From assembly GCA_000750105.3 (NCBI GenBank), contig JPHH03000078.1, positions 1 through 64,000 on the forward strand: 64,000 nt of DNA, read 5' to 3'. The first letter of the stretch is position 1. The number at the start of each line of letters is the position of its first letter. A model generated the notes under the pieces. It saw only the letters and a list, made by a program, of their open reading frames with translations, was not told the origin of the DNA and searched no databases. This stretch comes from Tolypocladium sp. Sup5 PDA-1. Its lineage: Eukaryota > Ascomycota > Sordariomycetes > Hypocreales > Ophiocordycipitaceae. The translations under genes and the position numbers were made by a program. Below are positions 55,611-64,000 of the stretch, one piece after another.

Positions 55611-56255
55611 ACTCCCTGGTGCTTGAGCGTGACAGCAACCGCTCCAACGACAGGAGTAGGAGGCAGGAGGCAGACAAGAGAAGAATCACCCCAGTATGTC
55701 GTAGTAATAGCCTTTTGATCACCAAATCAGACCTCCAACCCCTGGGAAAACGCTTGTCCAAGTACAGAAACTTCAATGCCACTCATCTTGGGCCCCTTGT
55801 TCGGGATGATCTTGTGAATCATAATGCCTTGAACGTCTTTCAGTGTTTTCCCCTTCTCGACCCAAGGCAAGGTTGACAAAGTGCCAACTGCGGGGCGGGT
55901 GACCCAATGGGCAGCGTCGCCAGGCACACCAAGGGAGCCATTGATTATCGCAGACTCAAAATGGTTGGCGCGAAGCCAGAAGGTGGTGCTTGTCGTACTC
56001 GTATGTCGTGTTGTGACCTGCTTTGTACTGGGTCTCTGCGGCTGAAGGACGACACACTCATCGGCGACTCGGTGTCGAACCGAAAACTCTTTGCGTACCA
56101 GAAAAACAAAGTGCAGCGTTCCTTGTAGGTTGGCCAATAGAGAATCGACTGTGGTCAATTGAAGACACTTGTTACAGAATAAAGACACGGCCAAAATCCA
56201 AGACAGCAACAAACTCGGCACTCAGGGTGTGGTGCTGTCTTGGATATTGTAGGCG
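55611..56255. other. No recognisable gene
   Basis: Frames of up to 164 codons on the minus strand are partly protein-like (KGKTLKDVQGIMIHKIIPNK) but cannot be assigned. They may belong to the remnant on the left. Confidence 0.35.
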
Positions 56256-56968
56256 TTAATCTAACGCAAGCCACGGTTGCGCAGGCTCCTTCACGCACGC
56301 GCCATTGGCATCCACCTTAAAGATTGTTGCCACAAAAGTCCAATCGTTCTCCGTCTTAAGAAATGGAATGCAACGGCCCCTGCATAAGCGCCAGGAAACA
56401 TCTTCAACGCCCTCCAGGGGAGTACTTGTACAGAGGCTCGGCTGCAAATGGCAAAATACCTTCAAAACACCATTACGTAACCTCAACTGTGCCTTGTTGG
56501 CTCGAGCTCATGGCTGGTGGCTTGCTCAGATGCTTGTTGCCCCTTTCCATCGCGCCATTGTCAAGCAGTGCAAGCCGAAACTCACCGATATCTACGACAT
56601 GTTGCCCATCTACCTTTGGATTCTGGCGCAAAGTATGTCTTGTTGTAGCCACCTGGCTCCTGGCCTGTGGTAAAAGATGACCATTCTGCCAGTACACCAG
56701 AGATTCTCTCTGCCGACGGCAATGTCCGGTAAAGCCCATTGATGCTACACAGAGCCGGAAGACCGGCAGAGACCCTTTCACCTGGGCCAATCCGCCTGCT
56801 GTCGCGTGGAAAACGAGTCAGCCCTACCACCAGATTTGGGCTAGGAAGGAGGCTCAAAGGATAAGATCGGACAGATTGTCGACCGCTTCTCATTTCCACA
56901 ATGAACGACCGGGAGACAGCTCGGCTCCGCCTCAACTCTCTCCCGCAGCCCAATCCATGTTCAACCAC
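56256..56968 (-). CDS. Possible spliced gene for a small Cys-containing protein
   Basis: Two minus-strand pieces look coding: GVLAEWSSFTTGQEPGGYNK with YFAPESKGRWATCRRYR (56582-56968) and VSWRLCRGRCIPFLKTENDW with TFVATIFKVDANGACVKEPA ending at TAA 56256. They are in different frames and could be exons joined by an intron starting GTGAGT next to RRYR. I could not confirm the acceptor. No family is recognised. Confidence 0.35.
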
Positions 56969-57183
56969 GTACTCTTACCACAAGGCATGGTCGGATGCGA
57001 AGAAAGGCCGCAGCTGCTGCTTCGTATGTAAACGCTTGAATACAAGCACTAGACCTGCTCCGTTCTGTGCTTTCTTGTTTGCCTCCCTCATCTATATCCA
57101 ACCATTGTCACTCATTCGACGTAACTCTTCTCTACTAAGCTTGTACCGGTCACTCGTTACGCCGTACGAGAGCAGCTTTCGGT

Positions 57184-59399
57184 ATGCGTTCCCTCCTCCT
57201 GTCCGCGGTCCTGCCGCTCGGGGCTCAGGCTCTTGAGTTCCGGGACGACAACCAGTTTGTCCAGAAGCCGGGTCTCCTTAGATTCCCCGTCAACACTTCT
57301 CAGGGATCAGCTGGCCATGGACTCAAGGCCAGGCAGGATGATGTCGGTTTAGCAAACCGCAAGACTGGGTTGATGTATACCATTGAACTCGTGCTTGGCA
57401 CTCCCGGTCAAAAGGTCAGCGTGCAGTTCGACACTGGCTCCTGGGCTCTTTGGGTGAACCCCGACTGCAACACAGCCCCGTATCCGGAATTGTGCCAAAG
57501 CGCTGGCCGGCTCACCAAGTCCACAACCCTGGTGGACCTTAAGCAGAAGGGTGAGCTGAGCTACAACCTAGGCCATGTCGACGTGGAGTACATGTACGAC
57601 TATGTCACGGTGGGCTGTAAGTCGTCCCGATTGTTTGAGGGTGGCTCCATACGAGGGATAGAAAGAGCCTGACTTTGGTCATAACATAGCATCTAGGGTC
57701 AACCAGCAGATCTTTGGTGTCGGCTTTGACAGCACAGAACTCTCGACCGGGATCATGGGTGTTGCCCCAGACCCCAGGGGCTGGGACAGCCCTTACCCGT
57801 TCGTCATCGACTCGCTGGCCAAGCAAGGCTTCATCAACAACCGTGCCTTTAGTATGGATCTGCGTCCCGTCAACGATGAGCGCGGCTCCGTGATCTTCGG
57901 AGGCATCGACACCAAGAAGTTCTCAGGGCCGCTTCAGAAACTCCCCATTGTACCCGCGAGCCAGTCCCCTGACGGTTACACTCGGTACGGTGCCCAGCCG
58001 TGATGAGGTTTCAGTGCGATAACCTTGCCAAAACTGCCTACAGCTACTGGGTCAACGTCAATGGCATTTCCATCACGACTGCAGACAGTGTGGCGCATCC
58101 CGTCTTTGAAAAGACCAACGGCCTGACGGTCTTCCTCGATAGCGGCACTTCCTTGAGCCAGCTTCCCACCGCCATGTTCAACGAGGTGCTCAAGGCCTTT
58201 CCCGGCGCCAGGAAGGATCCCAAGTACAACCAGTACTATGTCGACTGCTCGCTGGCCAACAGCAAGGGTTTCGTCAGCTTCAAGTTCGGAAACATCGTTG
58301 TCAAGGCTCCTTTCAGCGACTTCTTGTGGCAGCAGCCCGAATACAAAGTCTGCGTCCTGGGCTTTGTCCCCGACTCCGGTGAGACCTCCCACTTGTCATG
58401 ATAAATGTTTACCCTCTAAGACCTCCATTAGGAAATTCATTCATCTTGGGAGATACCTTCCTCCGCTCCGCCTACACGGTCTTCGACTGGGATAACCAAA
58501 ATGCATATGTTGCGCAGGGTGCGGACTGCGGCAGCCACCTCATCGCCATTGGCAAAGGCCCCAACGCAGTGCCCGATCTCGTCGGTGAGTGCGGCCGTCC
58601 CACCACGACCTCCTCGATGTCAACCCCCACCAAGACATCGTCTACCTCGAGCACGGGCACCAAGACATCATCCACCTCGAGCATCGGCACCAAGGTATTG
58701 TCCAGCACCGGCACCAAGACGTCGTCAAAGCCGACTGTGACGAGCTCAGCTTCCTCTAGCTCAGTCACCTCGTCCGCTCCTGGATCCTCTTCGGCTCACA
58801 GATCTGGCAGTACTATTACTGGCTGGAATAATACGACTACTGCGGCTCCTACTTACACCTCCACCTTCACCACGACCCGGACGTACACCGTTAGCTCCTG
58901 CGCGGCTACTGTAACGAACTGCCCCGTTGGCCATGTCACTACCGAGACCCTTACCAGCTACACAACGTGGTACCCCGGTGAGACCGCAATTCCGACCGTC
59001 TCCCAGCCGACCGAAACTGCCAGCTGTCCCGAGATCACCGGCACTTTCACCATCCCTCCCCCTGTTTGCACCAAGACGAGCTGCCCGCTAGTCACGCAGA
59101 CGGCACCTGCTGTCGTGACGGTTGTTCCCATTGTTACGCAGATTACGACCGTCAAGGTTCCAGGCTGCCACACCTGCGGCGGCCATGTCCCCACCGAGAC
59201 TCCCATCACCACGCCGGCGGCCAACTATCCTGTCACCACGGCCATTGGCACCGCCCCGGGCATTTCCACCGCTACCAAGCCGTGCAGCACTTGCGGTGCT
59301 CCGACCCAGACGGCGCCGGTGACTGCTGGAGCTGCTGAGATGTACCGAGCTTCTGGTGCTGGTGTCATCGCCGCTGTGCTTGCCTTGGCCGTCTTGTGA
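57184..59399 (+). CDS. GPI-anchored aspartic protease, yapsin-like (pepsin family A1)
   Basis: A pepsin-type endopeptidase expected at the cell surface. Four exons (57184-57616, 57690-57984, 58044-58378, 58432-59399) join with clean GT..AG sites and phase-correct joints to give 676 residues. A signal peptide (MRSLLLSAVLPLGAQA) and a propeptide precede the mature enzyme, which starts near residue 60. Both catalytic motifs are present: VQFDTGSWALWV with the first Asp, and TVFLDSGTSLSQLP with the second. FILGDTFLRSAYTVFDWDN is the conserved C-terminal lobe motif. After about residue 430 comes a long Ser/Thr-rich tail, with Cys-containing repeats (TYTVSSCAATVTNCPVGHVT), ending in a hydrophobic stretch (GAGVIAAVLALAVL) typical of a GPI signal. 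Substrates are probably wall or surface proteins, by family analogy. No damage seen. Confidence 0.93.
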
Positions 59400-59923
59400 A
59401 TAAGCTCGCTCCGAGGGACATTTGGTGTGTAATACAGACGGCGCGATGAGGGCATAGGGGTGGATATCCATAATGTGGGCAAACTAAGAAGGACTTGTAA
59501 ATCTCCGTCCTAATAGGAATATCCTGTAAGTAACACATGTCCGCGTTGTCTACTGGCCTCCGCTATGCATACTCCTCTCTGCCGTGTATGCGTCGAAGTT
59601 GGACCCGAATTTTGTAATATATTGAGACTTCAGCCGGCTTCGCGCTTGACGTATACTCTAAAGAGGCATGGAACTTTTGGCCACTTCGTTCAATAATACA
59701 TACATACATACATTGTCCTCATTCAGGGTTCATAATGGCCACCGGGCGGGAGCGTTAGAGACGTTGCGTCCACAATATCGGAGTCCGTCCATGTCCGCGG
59801 ATCTGCGCCAAAAGTAAGTCAAGTTGGCATCAGAATACAATTACTTACTTGAACTTGATAGGGGGTTTCGACTTACTTGAATTACTTGATATACTTGACT
59901 TGATACTTGAATTGACTGCAGCG
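59400..59923. other. Intergenic, with CATA microsatellite and short-repeat DNA
   Basis: A CATACATACATAC run lies near 59698. From 59814 to 59923 the plus strand is built from ACTTGA/CTTGAATTACTTGA-like units ending in GACTGCAGCGCTG, similar in style to the terminus at 43096-43108. It may be the end of a small transposon inserted in the copia remnant. Confidence 0.45.
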
Positions 59924-61341
59924 CTGGTTGTATCCATCGCTCAGGGCGAAGATGTCAACGTAGATGCGCCAGGATGGTCGTGGTGCCTTCGTCTGCGGGC
60001 TTCGTCGTGAGACAATACGTTTTGCCTTTGAAACGGCGCAGTCTTTGCACTCGATCTTGAGCGGGCCTTTGATCTTGGCTCCAGTTATCTGTTGAACTAG
60101 GCGCACAAAGGTGCAGACCCAAGGTAACCTAGGCGTTGGTGCCAACGAATGGCTTCCGCAGCGGACTCGGGTCTCGGCTGCGTGGATGAGGTGAAGGCGG
60201 TTGCCGGTGGAGTGTACGATTCGTAATCGACTTGGTTAAATTCAACGACAGACTGGCGATGTCGCGCCTCTGTGCGAAAGGTCGTCTTTCCGCCTTTTGA
60301 GGCAGCGCTGGGTTCCAGTTGTATCTCCCTTCTTCTTCCGGTTCCTGATGGACCGTTCGACTTTGCCCTTGATCGTAGGGTCTTGACGTTTCTGATCGAT
60401 TTCTTCCTGGACTTTGCCGTCCAGAGACCATCCAGCTAGTCGCATCGACTCAGAAAGGTAGTAGCACTCTGAATAGAAGTGCCTGCGACCGCAGAGGCAA
60501 GTTGGTTTTCCCCCTGGGTTCCTGCTGTTGGGTTTGGATGCTCGGGCTGAGCCGGATGCACCAAGTTCCCCTTCACCTTGGAAGGTGGCGAATGCACCCT
60601 TGGTGTTCGAGCTTTGAGTAGTTGATCGATATGACCGTTCGGAAATTTCACTGATTTTAATTCCATCAGGGAACGTCTTTTGCCACTCGTCATCTGCACT
60701 GGACAGTGCATTTGCGTCCATCTGATTGATCCAGACCTTCGAGAATGTCGGGTCAATCGCATTCACCGCCTTGAGAAAATGTCGAGTCGGTCGCTGATCT
60801 TTCACATCAGGCAGATCAAGATTCTTGGCTTCGTTTAATACTTCCTCGACCTTTGTTCGGCTGACTGCCTTGAGCGTAGCGTAGTATCGATCCGTGACTT
60901 CACTCTCGAGTCTCCCGAGCCCAGTCTGTTGGTTTGACGCGGTTCTTCAGGATCGTGATTTCCTTCGCGACATCATCTTCCTTGGCAATGATATCGTAGT
61001 ACTTGCCAACGGTTTTGACGATGTATTCTTGTAGTGTTGCCAAAGCCTTAGTCTTGTCCTTGGGAGGTCTGAACTTGGCTTCGATGCCGCGCCTCAAGGA
61101 TTTGGAACTTGCTAAGGCTGTCGCCCTGCAATTGTTGTATGTCAGTGGCGTTTGCCTGGGCTTGACCCGGCGTCGGTTCGACTGGCGGCGTCAAAACCGG
61201 CTTGTGTACAACGTCGGGGTCAATACATTCCCAGACTTGTTGATAATTCGCGAACCTGCGGATGATGCTGATCCACACATCCCAATTACCGGATCCTTTG
61301 AGGATGACCTGGGAAGAGACTTCGAGGTCGTCAGCGGCCAT
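59924..61341 (-). pseudogene. Ty1/copia retrotransposon, gag to pre-integrase remnant
   Basis: Minus strand. The gag start is MAADDLEVSSQVILKGSGNW (61341) with WISIIRRFANYQQVWECID. Then FRPPKDKTKALATLQEYI (about 61.05 kb) and RHFLKAVNAIDPTFSKVWIN. A zinc-knuckle-like CLCGRRHFYSEC is at about 60.48 kb. IKGPLKIECKDCAVSKAKRI with PSWRIYVDIFALSDGYNQ is the GAG-pre-integrase/integrase start near 60.0 kb. Several frame changes separate these parts. Similarity stops at 59924 next to the repeat-unit DNA, so integrase core, reverse transcriptase and the downstream LTR are missing. Dead copy. Confidence 0.85.
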
Positions 61342-61642
61342 TGTAATCGGTGGTGTTCAATGCAGTGGAAGCTTTGGTGGACGGAAACCCGGCGTGCAAA
61401 CCGGGCTCAGAACTGTCACACAATACGATTGGCTGGATAACTGGACAACGATCGGGCAGAAGATCCCCTGCGAATCGGGCAACGAAAGACTCTTGATTTT
61501 CTATCTAAAAGAGTGGATGGTTGGTTTCATATATATATAAATGACTTCCGCACAGCAACGGACTTGTGGTTGGTGGCGTCGGAGGTTCTCCATGATTGTT
61601 GTTTTTCTGTATGAATGAGCGGCTTGATATTGACAAATGCGC
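61342..61642. other. Probable copia leader/LTR region
   Basis: Non-coding sequence 5' of the copia gag start (minus orientation). It should contain the primer-binding site and LTR end, but I could not fix their borders. Confidence 0.35.
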
Positions 61643-61900
61643 TTAAGTCGAGGGTTTTTGAAACGCCTCCTCCAACACAGCGCGGTCAGATCCGGTGTCG
61701 TAGAGCAGGTCGCTTCCTTCCTGCAGGTCTCGATCGATGATCAGCCAAGCACCGCTGCCTTTGTCGCTGTTATCAATGCCGTCCGCAATGACGATGTGTG
61801 AAAATCCAGCCAGTGTAGTCTGCAGAGCGCGCTTGAGCGGCGAACGCAGGACGACGGCCATCCGGTTCCCGTGTTCTTTCGTACTAGATATCAAACACTC
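61643..61900 (-). pseudogene. Histidine-phosphatase (phosphoglycerate-mutase-like) fragment
   Basis: The minus strand reads VVLRSPLKRALQTTLAGF, then the degenerate middle DKGSGAWLIIDRDLQEGSDL and LYDTGSDRAVLEEAF. In the fungal PGAM-like family the matching block is 'V.SP.RR...T...F ..... LPE.QE.SDLPCDTGS....LE..F'. The RHG active-site loop upstream is not seen. A short relic. Confidence 0.6.
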
Positions 61901-61955
61901 TTGTCCGCGCCGTTGATCTCAGTTTGCAGGGACAAGTCGCGTGCCACTCGACACG

Positions 61956-64000
61956 CTATAACGTAGGCCTGTCCGACCGGCTGGATGCGGCGTACCTGGA
62001 ATATATGGGTGGGAGTGGCGGTATTGGATCTATACCGGTGTCTGTTTGGGATGCGGGATGGTGAGCTGAGCCATCGACGTAAATTAGTGACCCTGACTGT
62101 CGTTGGGGACCCGAAGAGGACCCTAAATCCTTGCGTGTCGAATCTACCACGGCCGGATTCAAGCCCAACGGGTTTACGTCGAGCAGTCGCAGCCTTGTCA
62201 GTGACTTGCGAAAAGACTTTCGTGACTGCGAAACAATCGAGGGTTTTGCAAACGTATCTCGATAGTCGAATGAGATGCTACTGAGAGGTTCCTCACTCCG
62301 TGCAAGTGGCTTTTCCATTCCATCCGCCACTTGTGCTCCGAGCATCCAAGTTGGAACCCGGGGTTTGTCCGCCACGTACCGGACCGTGGAGGATATACCC
62401 CAGGAAGATACCTTCGGGGTAGCACTTTTGCGCCGTCCGCGATAGAGCATTGCCGCCAATGCGACCAGAGAAAGCCCGGCTGAAAAGGCTGTTAGTACGG
62501 ATTGGAGTTGCAAAATCTTATTGCTTACTGATTGTTCCTACTACTAGCCCCGCCTTTCCACCACTGGTTAGTGTTCTCTGCTGCTTGAGGTCCTGGTTGG
62601 GTCTGAGAGGCAATACTGGTAGACGCAGCTCCTATTGCAGTACTGGAAACAGCGACCTCTGTTGTTATATCTATCATGGACGTTTTGGCAGAAGATGCAA
62701 TTTCCGCAGGGCTGGTTTGGACTGGAAAAGTGGCAGAGGGCTGAAGACCGAGACTGTGCGAAGTGGCCGTCTTCGGCTCCCTCCTCGACATTGTCGTGCT
62801 TGATTCAAGATTGGTTATTGTCGAAGTTGGCGGCAGAGGCGTCGTCTGTAAAGTCTCCGAGCGAGTGATCCCTGGAGCCAAGACTGGGGCTGGAGTAGTA
62901 TCGGCAGATAAATGTGTCGAGGTGGTTGAAGATGTTGACTCAGAAGTAGAGCTAGTGGTCTTTGTCTCATAAAGTTCTGATGTTGTTGTCCGATGGGGAG
63001 AGGTTTCATTTACCGTCAAATGTGGACGAAAATTAGTCGAGGTCGTTGGTGCCATGGGAGGACTTTTGGTATTCCCTTTCAGACCAGGCGGGCCATTCCG
63101 GCTCCGCGCCTCATCGGGCAGCACGAAGCCAGCAAATGGCTCGCCGGCTCTCTGGATAAGCTCTTCCACACCCTTTCCGTTGGTGAAAGACCATGCCCTT
63201 ACATACTTGCTCCCGGGCTCCAGCTTGAATGCCTGCCCTACGGCGATCATGACTGTCTCGCCCCCTCTCACGATTTTCAACCCCCCCTGGTTGGGCCCAT
63301 CCCCTAGAAGGACCTTGATGGCGCCTCCCTGCACACAGATGCAGTGCTCCACGGATGGGAAAGTCATGAACCTTGACAGGATGGAGGGCCCGTATGTACT
63401 TGACGATTCTATGCTGGAGATGGCGAAGCGGCCGCCCGACTGCGCCGTCGTGATGAAAGGCCGCGACATGACACCGCCGGCGATCCAGCGCGGGCCTGTA
63501 TTGCAGCGCAGGAAGTAGGTCTGCAGTTCGCCTGGGAGTATGTTGTCGGTGTCCTCCCAGTCGGAGACTAGGGGTGGTTCATAATCCCGCACAAAGTGGA
63601 CGTCGAAGTCTTTCGGGGCCTTCATCATTTTCGGAATGATGTGGCCCTTCAGGTCCCTGTCATCGTTCTCTGGGACAATGAGGCCGTCAAAGGTTTCCCC
63701 GACGTAGCGGAAAAAGTCCAGCCAGTCACCAGGAGCAACGAGCCCAAACGTTTCCGTGTGCGGACCGAGCAGCTCGGGGTTGTGTATGACTTTCTGGGAC
63801 TCGTTAGCCAGACTCTTTCCTGGCCGCTAATGTCATCACCGATAAGAGGGCAAACTACCGGTGGCACGTATGCAAAGTCGCCGGGACCCATGATCCGGCA
63901 CTTGTCGCCGTTCCACAGCTTCAGAAAGCCCTTGGTCACGATAAAGACATCGTGCGCTTCATTGTGATAGTGGAAGCCCGGGGCGTCGGACAGGACAGCG
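61956..64000 (-). CDS. Quercetin-2,3-dioxygenase-like bicupin fused to mucin-like stalk and membrane segment (5' end outside window)
   Basis: Minus strand, entering from the right edge. The first exon (to 63859) has FHYHNEAHDVFIVTKGFLKL, with cupin metal ligands HxH and Glu, and MGPGDFAYVPP. A 59-base intron (63800-63858) follows. The next exon starts SQKVIHNPELLGPHTETFGL and reaches the second cupin: FFLRCNTGPRW-like, SRPFITTAQSGGRFAISSIE, HCICVQGGAIKVLL and VRAWSFTNGKGVEELIQRAG. Without a break the same frame becomes a Ser/Thr-rich stalk of about 190 residues (TTSSTSESTSSTTSTHLSAD). After an intron near 62480-62544 it encodes a hydrophobic segment (GLSLVALAAML) followed by the basic RGRRK. 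A 160-residue tail ends at 61956. Canonical fungal quercetinases lack such a stalk. The enzymatic identity is by resemblance. Confidence 0.8.
62480..62544 (-). other. Predicted intron before the membrane segment of the bicupin gene
   Basis: GTAGTAGG donor (62544), TACTAAC branch point, polypyrimidine CCTTTTCAG acceptor (62480). Splicing removes the stop at 62525 and joins the stalk to the membrane helix in frame. A second acceptor, CAG at 62489, keeps the same frame. Confidence 0.6.

Noticed and set aside
62993..63518. Plus-strand frames of 104-154 codons
   Set aside because: Antisense to the bicupin exon.
57184..64000. Secondary-metabolite or catabolic gene cluster at the right edge
   Set aside because: The protease and bicupin genes are separated by a copia remnant and a phosphatase relic. 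No backbone enzyme, transporter or regulator lies with them.

Overview
The window reads as nuclear DNA of a filamentous ascomycete, most likely a sordariomycete (inferred from protein resemblance only). Genes carry short GT..AG introns of about 50-80 bases. Recognisable families include Zn2Cys6 and C2H2 transcription factors, a Reg1-type phosphatase adaptor, a yapsin-like protease, hAT, Helitron and Ty1/copia elements, a DUF3435 recombinase and a FunK1 kinase remnant. Nothing prokaryotic was seen, and I recognised no tRNA or rRNA gene.

Layout. 0-20 kb is mostly gene debris: a WD40 remnant, a frame-broken conserved protein, one intact metallo-beta-lactamase-fold gene (4.56-5.88 kb), a Crz1-like zinc-finger pseudogene, a Pcl-type cyclin pseudogene, and a Helitron Rep remnant (15.5-17.9 kb). 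20-27.4 kb is the best-preserved housekeeping block. It holds a Reg1/Hex2-type PP1 adaptor with one in-frame TAG, a convergent small gene (found by splicing) with the same AreA GATA-like/DUF1752 module, and a five-exon Zn2Cys6 regulator diverging from that small gene. 27.4-40 kb mixes pseudogenes (DWARF1/DHCR24-type reductase, FunK1 kinase, ankyrin) with short genes (C2H2 protein, a 172-residue protein, a mucin-like membrane protein, a 2EXR-like protein, an H-type lectin).

40-53 kb is a transposon-rich region. A truncated hAT lies beside a complete hAT (43393-46289) with a 20-bp terminal inverted repeat (TIR) and an exact 8-bp target-site duplication. The complete hAT sits inside the 3' part of a protein-arginine-deiminase (PAD) gene, cutting its catalytic-Cys segment from the rest. 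The 5' side of that PAD remnant is fused to a truncated DUF7924 gene. A serine beta-lactamase-like pseudogene, LTR-like repeats and a Helitron helicase tail follow. 53-64 kb carries a coiled-coil protein, a DUF3435 tyrosine-recombinase remnant (the family of Starship captains), an intact four-exon GPI-anchored yapsin-like protease, a copia gag remnant, and at the right edge a quercetin-dioxygenase-like bicupin fused to a Ser/Thr-rich stalk and a membrane segment.

The intact genes form no obvious pathway. The picture is a transposon-rich accessory region around a few conserved genes. Many breaks are single-base frameshifts or TAG codons in place of CAG or TGG, which fits RIP-like C-to-T decay but could partly be sequencing error.
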